Below, piece by piece: positions 8,704-18,549 of a stretch of DNA of 64,000 nucleotides. Both the position numbers and the translations under genes were made by a program. The notes under the pieces are model-generated. The model searched no databases, had not been told where the DNA came from, and saw only the letters and a program-made list of their open reading frames with translations. Source of the stretch: Shewanella nanhaiensis (GTDB lineage Bacteria; Pseudomonadota; Gammaproteobacteria; Enterobacterales; Shewanellaceae). Within the stretch, counting starts at the first letter, position 1; each line of letters starts with the position of its first letter. The stretch spans positions 1 to 64,000 of the forward strand of contig NZ_JAHZST010000009.1 of assembly GCF_019457885.1 (NCBI RefSeq). The letters run 5' to 3'.

Positions 8704-10848
8704 ATGAGCATAAAAATAAGAGGTAAACGGAGAACACAAAGCTATCAGAGCGTAAAGAGAGAGCTGGACAATTTTAAGGAACAACTTGAAAACAGGCAGC
8801 TCTCCTCAGTGGGAACCCGAACGTTTGAACTCCCCCACATACTCTCAATCTCAAAACCTTGGCCTATTGGCCTTGGGGCTACACACCGTGAACTTCCAGA
8901 GTACCCTTATCCAAGCCTTTATCAAAACGCGGAGCAATCAAATCGATTAGAGCGTGAGGCTGAACTTGCCACAGCGAAGGAGAACAACTGGTTTGATGCC
9001 AGCCGAGTTAATGGCGCAGTCGTGCATGGCAATATACTCTCAGAAGATGTATCTAATAACACTCATTGGGTGCTCAGAGGCACACAAGAGGAGCGAAATG
9101 CTCGAGCTCAAGAGGATGACTTTGGCGTCAATGACACAGATCCTGGCGATGATGGTACCGACATATTTGAAGCGGTACCTGAGTATGTAGCTAAACACCT
9201 ATGGGCATTTATACTAAATCCAACAATTTTACTCAACTTTGCCGATCTGCTGAACATTGTTGTACAGAACTTTACCGATAACGATCCTGACAGTTTTAAA
9301 CTGGAGATCATTGATCCGATTTTAACCCTCTTCCCTCAACGAAAAGCCATCAACATTGAGGAGCTAAACTTCTTTCCAGATAATCAGCAAAGATACCCAA
9401 AACAGGCCTATGACAGCGATATCTTCGATGACGATCTCATGGGTTGGCTGCAACTCTCCCCAGCTTCCCCCTACTCTCGTTTAAAACCCTATACTCAGCA
9501 CCTAAGCAATTTCCCAGTAACAAATACACACTTTAGAAGTACGCCAGCATTTGCAAACGACGATTTAGACACGGCCATGAATGAGGGGCGTGTGTTTATC
9601 GTCAATTATGGTGAGTTTCACGATGAATTTGTTAACTCAAGACCTACTGAGGCCTACGGCGCTCGACTTCATGCCTCAATCGGTTTGTTCGCTGTCCCAA
9701 AATCAGGGGGAGCGTTGAAAACTATCGCCATACAGTCAACCCAAGATCAACCGGCTGATTTCGGCGAGTGGTTCTGGTGGAAGTTTCTCAATATCCAAAA
9801 TCCTGCAAGGCCTTTATCGCAGATCCTAACACCAAACAATGATTACTGGTCATGGCAGATGGCTAAGAGCACGCTTACAACCGCACACTCTATGGCCTCG
9901 GTTGTCGACCACCTCTCTACCCATATCTACCTGGGGCCTATTCCTATTGCATTTTATCGTACCATTCCCAAACAGCATCCATTAACGGCGCTACTTGAAA
10001 CTCATTTTATGTCGCTTATCATGAATAATCATATTGGTGTATTCAGTGATGTTCAGTTCCCACTACAAGATGGCGAGTATGGTAACGGCTACGATGGCTT
10101 ATTAACCGGTGCCATTGAGCGTTTATCAGGGTTTACCAGTGAAGCTTTTGTAGAAAGTACCTTAAGGCGTGCTAGTGAATACCACTTTATCACTGACTCG
10201 ACACCAATAGAGCGTAACCAGCATAGTGAGTTTGATGCCATATCAGATTTTCCCATCCATGATGATAACGGCATGTACCCTATCATTCACGATTGGGTAG
10301 AGAGTTACCTGTCACTTTATTATGCTAATGACAGTGACGTGGCTGAAGATATTGAGTTGCAAAATTTCTGTCAGGAGACCGTCAATGAAGCTGGTGTGAA
10401 TGGTTTCCCATCGCAAATTCTGCTATTCGACACATTAGTCGATACGGTTACTCGCCTAATCTATTGGATGTCAGTTAATCACGCTCTAGACCGTTTTCCC
10501 TCTTTTATTAAGCTGGGCTCACTAGGCTATTACTCCGACAGAACCCCGCGCAATGATGAAGTCAAATCACAGCAAGACTGGCTAAATGTCTGTCCTCCGT
10601 TAAATGCTGGTATGGGGCTCTTCGTCTTCTCACGGATCTTTGTTGACCTTCCTAATAAGTGGCACCGTTCATTAGGAAAGTATCCTAAAGGTCAGTTTAT
10701 GCACGATCCAGATGTATACCCTCACCTGAGTCGCTTCCAAACTCGATTAAAAAACCTCAATACAGGGATTGAAGAGAAGAACAGACAGAGACGATGGGGT
10801 TATGAGTTGATGATGCCGTCAAGTATCACTGTCAGCCCTTGGAACTAA
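8704..10848 (+). CDS. Lipoxygenase-fold protein with altered iron-ligand positions
   Basis: 714 residues without a PLAT domain. Relation to lipoxygenases is clear from WQMAK (385-389), DHLSTH then HPLTALLETHF (402-435), the segment around NHALDRFP (592-599) and the C-terminal YELMMPS. Canonical enzymes, which add oxygen to polyunsaturated fatty acids, bind iron through Hx4H, a His-x3-Asn pair and a C-terminal Ile. Here the aligned residues are Asp402 (or His403 in an Hx3H), His407, His593, Arg597 and Asn714, so the iron site is atypical. No own signal peptide is seen; the next gene encodes a small Tat-type protein. The start is supported by GAAGGATG. It may have different chemistry or be non-catalytic. 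Confidence 0.85.
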   Translation: MSIKIRGKRRTQSYQSVKRELDNFKEQLENRQLSSVGTRTFELPHILSISKPWPIGLGATHRELPEYPYPSLYQNAEQSNRLEREAELATAKENNWFDASRVNGAVVHGNILSEDVSNNTHWVLRGTQEERNARAQEDDFGVNDTDPGDDGTDIFEAVPEYVAKHLWAFILNPTILLNFADLLNIVVQNFTDNDPDSFKLEIIDPILTLFPQRKAINIEELNFFPDNQQRYPKQAYDSDIFDDDLMGWLQLSPASPYSRLKPYTQHLSNFPVTNTHFRSTPAFANDDLDTAMNEGRVFIVNYGEFHDEFVNSRPTEAYGARLHASIGLFAVPKSGGALKTIAIQSTQDQPADFGEWFWWKFLNIQNPARPLSQILTPNNDYWSWQMAKSTLTTAHSMASVVDHLSTHIYLGPIPIAFYRTIPKQHPLTALLETHFMSLIMNNHIGVFSDVQFPLQDGEYGNGYDGLLTGAIERLSGFTSEAFVESTLRRASEYHFITDSTPIERNQHSEFDAISDFPIHDDNGMYPIIHDWVESYLSLYYANDSDVAEDIELQNFCQETVNEAGVNGFPSQILLFDTLVDTVTRLIYWMSVNHALDRFPSFIKLGSLGYYSDRTPRNDEVKSQQDWLNVCPPLNAGMGLFVFSRIFVDLPNKWHRSLGKYPKGQFMHDPDVYPHLSRFQTRLKNLNTGIEEKNRQRRWGYELMMPSSITVSPWN

Positions 10849-10864
10849 TACTAGGAGAGCCATA

Positions 10865-11203
10865 ATGTTGAATAAAAAAGTCGGAAGACGCAGCGTTATC
10901 AAGTCAAGTTTATCTATTACCGCAATGGCCGCTGTTACCCCTAATATTGCCATTGGGATGGCAACACAATCTGAAGTTCTGAAACCAGAGAGAGAGGCAT
11001 CGGTTGAGTTTATCGTTCAAGTGCTAACGAAACATACGAAACGCTCAAAAAAAGTTGAGCAGGAGAATATCATTGAGTTTGCACAGGAGTTTGTCGCACT
11101 CAATGGCGATCTAAACTATAAAAAGGAGTTTGCAAAAGCAAATGGCGAGTATCGTTTAGTTAAACTATTTATACGTAGTCTTCATGCTTCACTGTTAGCC
11201 TAA
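10865..11203 (+). CDS. Small twin-arginine signal protein of unknown function
   Basis: 112 residues. GRRSVIKSS at residues 7-15 followed by a mildly hydrophobic stretch to about residue 32 resembles a Tat signal (RRxFLK type, with Val-Ile for Phe-Leu). The remaining 75 residues are charged and helical with no motif I recognise. It starts 16 bp after the lipoxygenase-like gene with a TAGGAG ribosome site, so the two are translated from one message. Small Tat proteins next to a larger signal-less enzyme often carry it through the membrane as a hitchhiker; that is a hypothesis here. Confidence 0.75.
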   Translation: MLNKKVGRRSVIKSSLSITAMAAVTPNIAIGMATQSEVLKPEREASVEFIVQVLTKHTKRSKKVEQENIIEFAQEFVALNGDLNYKKEFAKANGEYRLVKLFIRSLHASLLA

Positions 11204-11229
11204 AACAGCCTAGAACGAGCTAAAAAGAA

Positions 11230-11261
11230 AAAGGATATTCAGCAATGAATATCCTTTTTTT
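11230..11261. terminator. Intrinsic terminator after the lipoxygenase operon
   Basis: Stem AAAGGATATTC / GAATATCCTTT with a 6-nt loop followed by a run of T on the plus strand. It also lies just downstream of the minus-strand DUF2058 gene and could serve both. Confidence 0.85.
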
Positions 11262-11282
11262 AATGTTAAATGAGGAAAAGCT

Positions 11283-11825
11283 TTACCACATCAGATCGTC
11301 TGGGATCACATAGTCAGCATATGGATCATCCTCTTCGACCACTTGGCTTGTATCATCCTGAACCCACAGATAACCACACCACTCAGGCACCAGTAAATTA
11401 ACTCGCTCGGCTAATTTATGTGGTACTAAGTAACTGCTCTGTTCATGACGAACAATACCAAGCTGGCCATTGAGCAGTTGACTTTGCAATTTATCATCGA
11501 CATACAGAGAAAAGATCTTATTCTCAAACGTATAGTTAAACTTAACTTCTGCGTTTTGAGGTGTCTTAATCGCTAAACGTTTAAACTCTGTCACTAAACC
11601 ACGAACCAAGCCTTTCTCGGATGCAGCTTCAAAGCGCTGTTCATTTAACGCTTTGTCTTTTGCTGCTTGTGCTTGCTTCTGCTGAGCGATCTGCTGCTTT
11701 AGCTCTGCTGAGCCGTCATCAACTTTAGCCTTACGATCACGTCTTTTCTGGGTTTTTGCTTTTTGTACTTTTTGCTTACTAACCAGCCCTGCTTTAAGGA
11801 GCTGCTCTTGAAATGGATTTGCCAT
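11283..11825 (-). CDS. DUF2058 family protein (YaiL-like)
   Basis: 180 residues, beginning NPFQEQLLKAGLVSKQK with a very basic and Gln/Lys-rich helical first half (likely coiled coil to about residue 75) and a compact C-terminal half, as in E. coli YaiL, a nucleoid- or translation-associated protein of poorly known function. The gene overlaps the pyrF stop (TAATGATG), so it is translationally coupled; either of two adjacent ATGs (11828 or 11825) could start it. The coupling to pyrF says nothing certain about function. Confidence 0.88.
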   Translation of the reverse strand: MANPFQEQLLKAGLVSKQKVQKAKTQKRRDRKAKVDDGSAELKQQIAQQKQAQAAKDKALNEQRFEAASEKGLVRGLVTEFKRLAIKTPQNAEVKFNYTFENKIFSLYVDDKLQSQLLNGQLGIVRHEQSSYLVPHKLAERVNLLVPEWCGYLWVQDDTSQVVEEDDPYADYVIPDDLMW

Positions 11826-11827
11826 CA

Positions 11828-12529
11828 TTAACTCACTTGAATCGATTGATGAATTGCCGTTAGCGCCGCAAGTGGATCGGCAGCTTTTGTAATAGGTCGC
11901 CCAATCACTAAGTAATCTGAGCCTGCTGCAATCGCTTGGGGCGGTGTCATAATTCTGTGCTGATCGCCTTTATCTGCACCAACTGGGCGTATACCTGGTG
12001 TGACTAACTTAAATGAATCACCCAAAGAGGATTTTAATATCTCAGCTTCATGTGCTGAACATACCACACCGTCGAGTCCGGCTTTTTGCGTCAGTTTAGC
12101 AAGTCGTTGAACATGCTCAAAAGCTGGCACATCAATCCCAATCAGCTTAAGCTCCTCATCGCTCATTGAAGTCAACACAGTAACAGCAATCAGTAATGGA
12201 GCATCGTCACCGTATGGAACGAGTGCTTTTTTAGCCGCTTCCATCATGGCAAGACCACCACTAGCATGAATGTTTGTCATCCAAACACCTAACTCAGCCG
12301 CCGATGCAACGGCTTTTGCGACTGTATTTGGAATATCATGGAATTTTAGATCAAGAAAGAGATCGAAGCCACGGCGGTGGATATCTTTAACCAGTTGTGG
12401 CCCGAAAAGAGTAAACATCTCTTTGCCAACTTTTAGGCGACACATGTTTGGATCGAGCTTATCGACTAATTGCAAAGCAGCGTTTTTATCATCAAAATCT
12501 AAGGCGACTAAAATTGGTTTATTACTCAT
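11828..12529 (-). CDS. pyrF: Orotidine 5'-phosphate decarboxylase
   Basis: Last step of de novo UMP synthesis, decarboxylating OMP in the cytoplasm. The 233-residue TIM barrel shows the catalytic DxKxxD motif as D60, K62 and D65 in [11 protein letters not shown], and the phosphate-binding PGIRP near residue 185. The ribosome site GGAGAAATA precedes the ATG. It follows lapB on the same strand after 95 bp, the order found in E. coli and Shewanella, and is coupled to the downstream DUF2058 gene. Confidence 0.98.
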   Translation of the reverse strand: MSNKPILVALDFDDKNAALQLVDKLDPNMCRLKVGKEMFTLFGPQLVKDIHRRGFDLFLDLKFHDIPNTVAKAVASAAELGVWMTNIHASGGLAMMEAAKKALVPYGDDAPLLIAVTVLTSMSDEELKLIGIDVPAFEHVQRLAKLTQKAGLDGVVCSAHEAEILKSSLGDSFKLVTPGIRPVGADKGDQHRIMTPPQAIAAGSDYLVIGRPITKAADPLAALTAIHQSIQVS

Positions 12530-12624
12530 TATTTCTCCATTTGCTTTGCGGTATATTTTTACTTATTGCGTGGGCCCATTACCCAATATTTATCAATATT
12601 TCAAAACGGTACAATTTATTAGGA

Positions 12625-13785
12625 TCATTCACCGTCTAATCCACGAATGCGCTTAACACTGCCCCAGTTTTTACAAGAGGGACAATGCCAATAAAGGCTG
12701 TGGGAGGGAAAACCGCATTCACTGCACCGGTAACCAGGGCGATACTTAATCTGCTGTTCAACCAGCTTCTCTAACATGGTTAAACTCGTTTTCGCTTGTC
12801 CCTCTTCAGCTTGCTGTACATGCATCTGCATTAAGTGCTGAAAACTCTTCATTGTCGGATTACGATACAAGCCATCTAAAATTAGTTTCTCAGCTTCTTT
12901 GTGCTCGCCCTGTTCAATCAAGTTGTGGGCTAGGTTAACAGCCACACTGGCGCCAGCTCCCTCAGAAAGCGCAAGGCGGAGGTATTCACAGTAACCCACT
13001 CGATCTCCTTTTTTAATAAAGGCCTGTTTCGCGGTAGATAATGCATCGGGAACTAGGTCAATATCGGCATCGATAAGCTTTGTGAGCATCTCAATGCATT
13101 TGGATAATTCACCTAACTCAAGATATTGTCTGGCGAGCGTGAGAATTGCCCTACCACATTTTGAGTCCAATTTAATGGCTGATTGTAGTAATTTAACTTG
13201 TTCACTACTCTCAGTTTCCTCATCGGCGAGTTCACAGTAAAAATGTGCGGTGTTGTGCTTAAAACACTGCTGACGTTTGCGTTTAAGCGTTTTAATGATA
13301 TTGATCGCTTTCTGCCAATCTTTCGTTATCTGGTAGATATCAATCAGATGCTCTTCAGCCACCTCACTGTGATCTTCCTGTTTCACCAGATTAAGAAATA
13401 TCTCCTCTGCACGATCATAAAAGCCAGCAGCTTGATAATCCTTGCCTAGTTCCATCATGGCAATATCACGTTGCTCATTGCCGAGGCTAGGTCTTGCGAT
13501 CAAATTTTGATGAATGCGAATGGAGCGATCGACTTCACCACGTTTTCTGAACAAGGAGCCAAGGGAAAGGTGGGTATCTATGGTGTCATCATCGACATCG
13601 AGCATGGAGATAAACAGATCAACCGCTTTATCAGACTCATTGGAAAGAAGAAAATTTAAACCAGTAAAATAATCCCGACTTAACTTTTTACGATCACTAC
13701 TCTGCTTATGTCTGACACTTCGACGCCCCATATACCAACCGTAACCAGCGGCAATGGGAAGTAACAGAAACAGTATTTCTAGCAT
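12625..13785 (-). CDS. lapB: Lipopolysaccharide assembly protein B
   Basis: Inner-membrane-anchored adaptor that promotes FtsH degradation of LpxC and so balances lipopolysaccharide synthesis. It has an N-terminal membrane anchor (LEILFLLLPIAAGYGWYM), tandem TPR repeats over most of its 386 residues and a C-terminal rubredoxin-like zinc ribbon with CSECG and CPSC motifs near 355-375. It starts one base after the lapA stop, so the pair is coupled. Length and architecture match E. coli LapB (YciM). Confidence 0.96.
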   Translation of the reverse strand: MLEILFLLLPIAAGYGWYMGRRSVRHKQSSDRKKLSRDYFTGLNFLLSNESDKAVDLFISMLDVDDDTIDTHLSLGSLFRKRGEVDRSIRIHQNLIARPSLGNEQRDIAMMELGKDYQAAGFYDRAEEIFLNLVKQEDHSEVAEEHLIDIYQITKDWQKAINIIKTLKRKRQQCFKHNTAHFYCELADEETESSEQVKLLQSAIKLDSKCGRAILTLARQYLELGELSKCIEMLTKLIDADIDLVPDALSTAKQAFIKKGDRVGYCEYLRLALSEGAGASVAVNLAHNLIEQGEHKEAEKLILDGLYRNPTMKSFQHLMQMHVQQAEEGQAKTSLTMLEKLVEQQIKYRPGYRCSECGFPSHSLYWHCPSCKNWGSVKRIRGLDGE

Positions 13786-13786
13786 A

Positions 13787-14089
13787 TTAGGCGTCTACTT
13801 CCTGCACTGAAGTGGTATCGCTTGTTTGGCTCTCAAGCTGCTGATTTTTTTTATTCAGAGTTCGAAGTGCAAGTTTAAGCTTTGCAATGTGGTACATAGC
13901 AAAGATCCAGCTAATAAGGAATCCGGCAAGAAAAACAACGGCCAACACAATAGGTAATCTGAACTCTCCCTGAGCGATGAAATAGCTAATTGTCACCACT
14001 TGCTCATTACGAGCACCGAATATGAGAGCCAGAAAGAAAAACAGTGCCACTAACACTGTAATGATAAAAGACTTCACGTTTCGCTCCAC
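13787..14089 (-). CDS. lapA: Lipopolysaccharide assembly protein A
   Basis: Small inner-membrane protein of the LapA (DUF1049, YciS) family, 100 residues, with two predicted membrane helices (about 7-25 and 42-65) and a short charged cytoplasmic tail. It is thought to act with LapB in lipopolysaccharide assembly, and the immediately adjacent lapB supports this. It follows ihfB on the same strand after 110 bp containing a terminator. Confidence 0.94.
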   Translation of the reverse strand: MERNVKSFIITVLVALFFFLALIFGARNEQVVTISYFIAQGEFRLPIVLAVVFLAGFLISWIFAMYHIAKLKLALRTLNKKNQQLESQTSDTTSVQEVDA

Positions 14090-14160
14090 ACATCCATTGA
14101 TATCATATGATTATCTAAGAATTTGACTCAACTAGCTAGAGATTACTGAATTATAGGCAT

Positions 14161-14186
14161 AAAAAAGCCTCCATTCGGAGGCTTTT
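14161..14186 (-). terminator. Intrinsic terminator of ihfB
   Basis: AAAAGCCTCC / GGAGGCTTTT with a 4-nt loop and a T6 tract when read on the minus strand, 14 bases past the ihfB stop. Confidence 0.9.
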
Positions 14187-14199
14187 GAAACTATGCTGA

Positions 14200-14487
14200 T
14201 TAAACGTTTATCGCATCGACACGTTCGCGCAGTTCTTTACCTGGCTTAAAGTGCGGTACATATTTGCCATCCAGCTCAACTGAGGTTCCAGTTTTTGGAT
14301 TACGGCCAGTACGCGGTGCACGGAAATGGAGAGAAAAGCTACCAAAGCCACGGATCTCTATACGATCACCGCCTTCTAATGTTTGAGCCATCTGCTCTAA
14401 CATCTCTTTAATTGCACTTTCCACTTCTTTAGCCGACAGCTGCGACTGCCTCATGGCGAGTTTTTCGATCAGTTCGGATTTGGTCAT
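14200..14487 (-). CDS. ihfB: Integration host factor subunit beta
   Basis: DNA-bending nucleoid protein that forms a heterodimer with IhfA. The 95-residue product has the IHF/HU signature [21 protein letters not shown] with the intercalating proline of the beta arm. I place the start at the ATG at 14487 ([11 protein letters not shown]), as in E. coli IHF-beta, with GAGGG upstream; a longer in-frame extension to 14541 has no family support. It lies 72 bp downstream of rpsA, the conserved enterobacterial and Shewanella order. Confidence 0.98.
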   Translation of the reverse strand: MTKSELIEKLAMRQSQLSAKEVESAIKEMLEQMAQTLEGGDRIEIRGFGSFSLHFRAPRTGRNPKTGTSVELDGKYVPHFKPGKELRERVDAINV

Positions 14488-14559
14488 CCTATACCCTCTA
14501 TTATCAAGCCCAACACAGTCACCTAACTGAGGTGCAAGCACCTCAGTACTTCAGGCGAA

Positions 14560-16227
14560 TTACTTACGAGCCGCTTTGAATGCTTCAGCCATAGCTGAGC
14601 TCATTACGTCATCTTCTTGCTTGTTCAAGCTAGCCATAGCTTCTTTTTCATCAGCTTCGTCTTTCGCTTTGATAGACAGGCTAATTGTACGGTTCTTACG
14701 GTCAACACCCATGAACTTAGATTCAACAGCGTCGCCTACAGAGTAAACTGTAGATGCATCTTCGATACGCTCGCGAGAGATATCAGATACACGTAGGTAA
14801 CCTTCAACAGTTTCAGCTAGTTCAATAGTAACGCCTTTAGCGTCTACTGCAGTCACTGTACCATTTACAATAGCACCTTTCTTCTTATCTGCAAGATAAG
14901 CATTGAACGGATCGTCTTCAGTTTGCTTAACGCCTAGGCTGATACGCTCGCGCTCTGGGTCAACAGAAAGAACAACTGCGTTGATCTCGTCGCCCTTCTT
15001 GTATTCAGCAACAGCTTCTTCGCCAGTACCGTTCCAAGAGATGTCAGAAAGGTGAACTAGACCGTCGATGCCGCCGTCTAGACCGATGAAGATACCGAAG
15101 TCAGTGATTGACTTGATCTTACCAGTAACCTTGTCGCCTTTAGCGAAACGATCTGCGAAGTCATCCCATGGGTTAACTTTACACTGCTTAAGACCAAGAG
15201 AGATACGACGACGCTCTTCATCGATGTCTAGAACTAGAACTTCAACTTCATCACCTAGGTTAACAACCTTAGATGGGTGGATGTTCTTGTTAGTCCAATC
15301 CATTTCAGAAACGTGAACAAGACCTTCAACGCCTTCTTCGATTTCAACGAAACAACCGTAGTCAGTTAGGTTAGTTACGCGGCCAGTAAGCTTAGTGCTT
15401 TCTGGGTAACGCTTGCTGATTTCTAACCATGGATCTTCGCCAAGTTGCTTAAGACCTAGTGAAACACGAGTGCGCTCACGATCGTACTTAAGAACTTTAA
15501 CGTTGATTTCATCACCAACATTTACGATTTCAGATGGGTGCTTAACGCGCTTCCAAGCCATATCTGTGATATGTAGAAGACCATCAACGCCACCTAGGTC
15601 TACGAATGCACCGTAGTCAGTAAGGTTCTTAACGATACCTTTAACTGATTGACCTTCTTGTAGGTTCTCAAGAAGAGCATCACGCTCTGCACTGCTTTCA
15701 GATTCGATAACAGCACGACGAGAAACAACAACGTTGTTGCGCTTCTGGTCTAACTTGATAACTTTGAATTCTAGATCTTTGTTTTCTAGGTGAGCAGTAT
15801 CGCGAACTGGGCGAACGTCAACTAGAGAACCAGGTAGGAATGCACGGATACCGTTTAATTCAACAGTGAAACCGCCTTTAACCTTACCATTGATGACACC
15901 GATTACAGTTTCAGCATCTTCGTACGCTTTTTCTAGAACGATCCAAGCTTCGTGACGCTTAGCTTTTTCGCGAGACAGTTGAGTCTCACCGAAGCCATCT
16001 TCAACAGAGTCAAGCGCTACGTCAACAGAATCACCAACAGCGATTTCTAGTTCGCCTTGAGCATTTTTGAACTGCTCAGCTGGGATTGGGCTCTCTGACT
16101 TAAGACCAGCGTCAACTAGTACAGTACCGTTTTCGATGCGTACAACGACACCAGTTACGATAGAACCAGGACGGAACTCAAGTTCATTAAGGGATTGTTC
16201 AAATAGATCAGCAAAAGATTCAGTCAT
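14560..16227 (-). CDS. rpsA: 30S ribosomal protein S1
   Basis: Binds mRNA on the 30S subunit and helps unfold structured leaders. The 555-residue protein contains six S1 RNA-binding repeats, recognisable by recurring [18 protein letters not shown] and DFGIFIGLD cores about 85 residues apart. The length matches E. coli S1 (557). Downstream of cmk (about 100 bp) and upstream of ihfB. In E. coli rpsA is autoregulated through its leader; the leader here was not resolved. Confidence 0.99.
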   Translation of the reverse strand: MTESFADLFEQSLNELEFRPGSIVTGVVVRIENGTVLVDAGLKSESPIPAEQFKNAQGELEIAVGDSVDVALDSVEDGFGETQLSREKAKRHEAWIVLEKAYEDAETVIGVINGKVKGGFTVELNGIRAFLPGSLVDVRPVRDTAHLENKDLEFKVIKLDQKRNNVVVSRRAVIESESSAERDALLENLQEGQSVKGIVKNLTDYGAFVDLGGVDGLLHITDMAWKRVKHPSEIVNVGDEINVKVLKYDRERTRVSLGLKQLGEDPWLEISKRYPESTKLTGRVTNLTDYGCFVEIEEGVEGLVHVSEMDWTNKNIHPSKVVNLGDEVEVLVLDIDEERRRISLGLKQCKVNPWDDFADRFAKGDKVTGKIKSITDFGIFIGLDGGIDGLVHLSDISWNGTGEEAVAEYKKGDEINAVVLSVDPERERISLGVKQTEDDPFNAYLADKKKGAIVNGTVTAVDAKGVTIELAETVEGYLRVSDISRERIEDASTVYSVGDAVESKFMGVDRKNRTISLSIKAKDEADEKEAMASLNKQEDDVMSSAMAEAFKAARK

Positions 16228-16329
16228 GTTTAAGTTACTTTCTTTAATAAACCACGGACCATCCTGGACGTGGAGTCAGTAAAATAATTCGTATCTTCCA
16301 TGTTACGAATAGTATAGCGTCAGCCGAAA

Positions 16330-17022
16330 TTAGCTCACGCCAGATAAATTAGTTTCTATGTGTGCTAATGCAATATTAAGCACTTCTTCTATCCCAATTT
16401 CAGAGGTATCGATAACCAATGCATCCTCGGCAGGAACCAAAGGAGCAACGCTGCGATTCATATCGCGGTCATCACGCTCTTTTATCTCAGTCAAAAGCTG
16501 ATCGATATTAACATCGAAGCCCTTGTCCTGCAACTGATTATAGCGTCTTTGAGCCCTTTCTTCAGCCGATGCAGTTAAATAAAGTTTCACTGGCGCTTTA
16601 GAGAATACAACGGTCCCCATATCACGACCATCGGCGATCAAACCTGGTGCTTCACTAAATGCACGCTGGCGACGCAATAATGCTTCTCTTACTCTCGGGA
16701 ATGCTGCGACTTTTGACGCAGCATTTGAACACTCTTGGCTGCGGATATCATTAGAGACATCTTCACCTTCTAGTACGACCTTAATACCTTTGCTACCGTT
16801 ACCCGTAATAAACTGCACGTCCAGGTGTGCAGCGAGTAAGGTAAGAGAATCTTCATTGTCCAGCTCTACATTATGATGAATTGCAGCTAAAGCTAAGACA
16901 CGGTATATCGCACCACTGTCTAATAATTTCCAACCTAAACGCTCGGCTAGTAGCTGGCTGATAGTACCCTTCCCAGCACCGCTAGGGCCGTCAATAGTGA
17001 CAACAGGAGCCCGTTCTGACAT
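16330..17022 (-). CDS. cmk: Cytidylate kinase
   Basis: Phosphorylates CMP and dCMP with ATP in pyrimidine salvage and supply. The 230-residue protein has the P-loop [12 protein letters not shown] near residues 8-19, the NMP-binding region with [10 protein letters not shown], and RDDRDMNR near 185. The ATG at 17022 is preceded by GGAGAAATTT; an in-frame GTG at 17034 lies inside that ribosome site and is unlikely. It is followed by rpsA, the usual gene order. Confidence 0.97.
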   Translation of the reverse strand: MSERAPVVTIDGPSGAGKGTISQLLAERLGWKLLDSGAIYRVLALAAIHHNVELDNEDSLTLLAAHLDVQFITGNGSKGIKVVLEGEDVSNDIRSQECSNAASKVAAFPRVREALLRRQRAFSEAPGLIADGRDMGTVVFSKAPVKLYLTASAEERAQRRYNQLQDKGFDVNIDQLLTEIKERDDRDMNRSVAPLVPAEDALVIDTSEIGIEEVLNIALAHIETNLSGVS

Positions 17023-17202
17023 AAATTTCTCCACAGTAAAATCTGTCTTCCCTAAGATTTTTAAATGAGTTAGTCACCTAAATTCGGTTACATTCGCACA
17101 ACCGAGAAAATGAGCGCGCGTATTATAAACTATCTGATAACAGAAAGCGGCAAGTATTTATAATTGAGTTCTTAAAAGTATAGAATGCGTACTAGGTGAA
17201 AA

Positions 17203-17232
17203 GTTTCAGGCTAATTAGCATTAACCTGAAAC
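17203..17232 (-). terminator. Intrinsic terminator of aroA
   Basis: GTTTCAGG (17203-17210) pairs with CCTGAAAC (17225-17232). Read on the minus strand the stem is followed by a short T tract. It lies 37 bases past the aroA stop. Confidence 0.7.
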
Positions 17233-17268
17233 AGGAGAGTGGGTCGAATTATATTCTAAACAGCTCAG

Positions 17269-18549
17269 TTAACAGGCGAGTGCTGCAAACTGTTCAAAGT
17301 AATCAGGAAACGTCTTTGAGGTGCAGTCAGGATCGTTAATTGTGATACCGCAATCAGCAAAGGCTAGCATAGAGAAACACATGGCCATTCTGTGATCGTT
17401 ATAAGTATCAATATTGGCAGTATGAGGTTTAGTCGGTGGTGTTACACTAATGTAATCATGTCCCTCATCGACTATCGCCCCTACTTTTCGTAGTTCAGTA
17501 GCCATGGCAGCAAGTCTATCTGTCTCTTTAATGCGCCAGTTGTAGATATTGCGAATATGGGTGGTTCCGGTTGCAAAAAGTGCTGCAGTAGCAATCGTCA
17601 TAGCTGCGTCGGGAATGTGATTCATATCCAAGTCGACCGCGTTGAGTTTGGCAACACGGGATATGATGTAATCATCGCCCCACTCAATTTCTGCGCCCAT
17701 CTTTTCGAGTACATCGGCAAACTTGACATCACCTTGAATACTCAGGCGTCCAACACCAGTCACTTTAACTTCACCGCCTCTAATCGCCCCAGCAGCAAGA
17801 AAGTATGATGCCGATGATGCATCACCTTCAACTAATACTTTACCTGGAGAAACGTAGCTTTGGCCTGATTTTATCTCAAAACGCTCATAATCATGATTAA
17901 TCACCTTTACGCCAAACTGAGCCATCAAGGCAATAGTGATATCAATGTAGGGTTTTGAGACTAGCTCGCCTTTTATCTTAATGTTCACATCACCTTTAGC
18001 CAGTGGTGACACCATTAACAGTGCAGTGAGAAACTGACTAGATAGATCCCCTGCTATCTCAACGTCTCCAGCATTCAAGCCCGTTGCACTAATGGTCAAT
18101 GGCGGAAATCCTTCACTCTTAAGATAGGTCACCTCTGCACCAAGCTGGCGTAAGGCATCAACGAGATCGCCAATAGGTCGCTCCTCCATACGAGGCTCAC
18201 CTGTTAACGTAAACTCGCCCTCACCTAAGGTTAACGCTGCGCATAAGGGACGCATCGCCGTTCCTGCATTTCCTAGAAATAGCGTTTGTGCCACGTTTGA
18301 GTTGATTGGAGCACCCAGTCCATCGAGTTCACACACCGTTTTGTCCTCTGACAAACGGTAATTCACACCCAGTTGTTTCAGCGATGCCAGCATATAACGG
18401 ATATCATCTGAATCTAATAAGTTAGTTAGTGTCGTGGTGCCCTTGGCTAAGGTTGCAAGGAGGAGTGCGCGATTGGAGATACTCTTAGATCCAGGAATGT
18501 TAACCGTACCCTGCACTTTGTTAATGGTCTCGAGACGTAGCTGCTTCAT
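17269..18549 (-). CDS. aroA: 3-phosphoshikimate 1-carboxyvinyltransferase (EPSP synthase)
   Basis: Sixth step of the shikimate pathway, joining shikimate 3-phosphate and phosphoenolpyruvate. The 426-residue class I enzyme has the N-terminal [14 protein letters not shown] motif (about 20-33), [13 protein letters not shown] (about 90-102) with the glycine expected for a glyphosate-sensitive form, and the C-terminal DHRMAMCFS. It is separated from cmk by a terminator, so it is transcribed on its own. Length and order match Shewanella relatives. Confidence 0.98.
   Translation of the reverse strand: MKQLRLETINKVQGTVNIPGSKSISNRALLLATLAKGTTTLTNLLDSDDIRYMLASLKQLGVNYRLSEDKTVCELDGLGAPINSNVAQTLFLGNAGTAMRPLCAALTLGEGEFTLTGEPRMEERPIGDLVDALRQLGAEVTYLKSEGFPPLTISATGLNAGDVEIAGDLSSQFLTALLMVSPLAKGDVNIKIKGELVSKPYIDITIALMAQFGVKVINHDYERFEIKSGQSYVSPGKVLVEGDASSASYFLAAGAIRGGEVKVTGVGRLSIQGDVKFADVLEKMGAEIEWGDDYIISRVAKLNAVDLDMNHIPDAAMTIATAALFATGTTHIRNIYNWRIKETDRLAAMATELRKVGAIVDEGHDYISVTPPTKPHTANIDTYNDHRMAMCFSMLAFADCGITINDPDCTSKTFPDYFEQFAALAC

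Noticed and set aside
14560..16227. Recurring sequence blocks inside the rpsA gene
   Set aside because: They are the six homologous S1 domains of the ribosomal protein, not a DNA repeat element.
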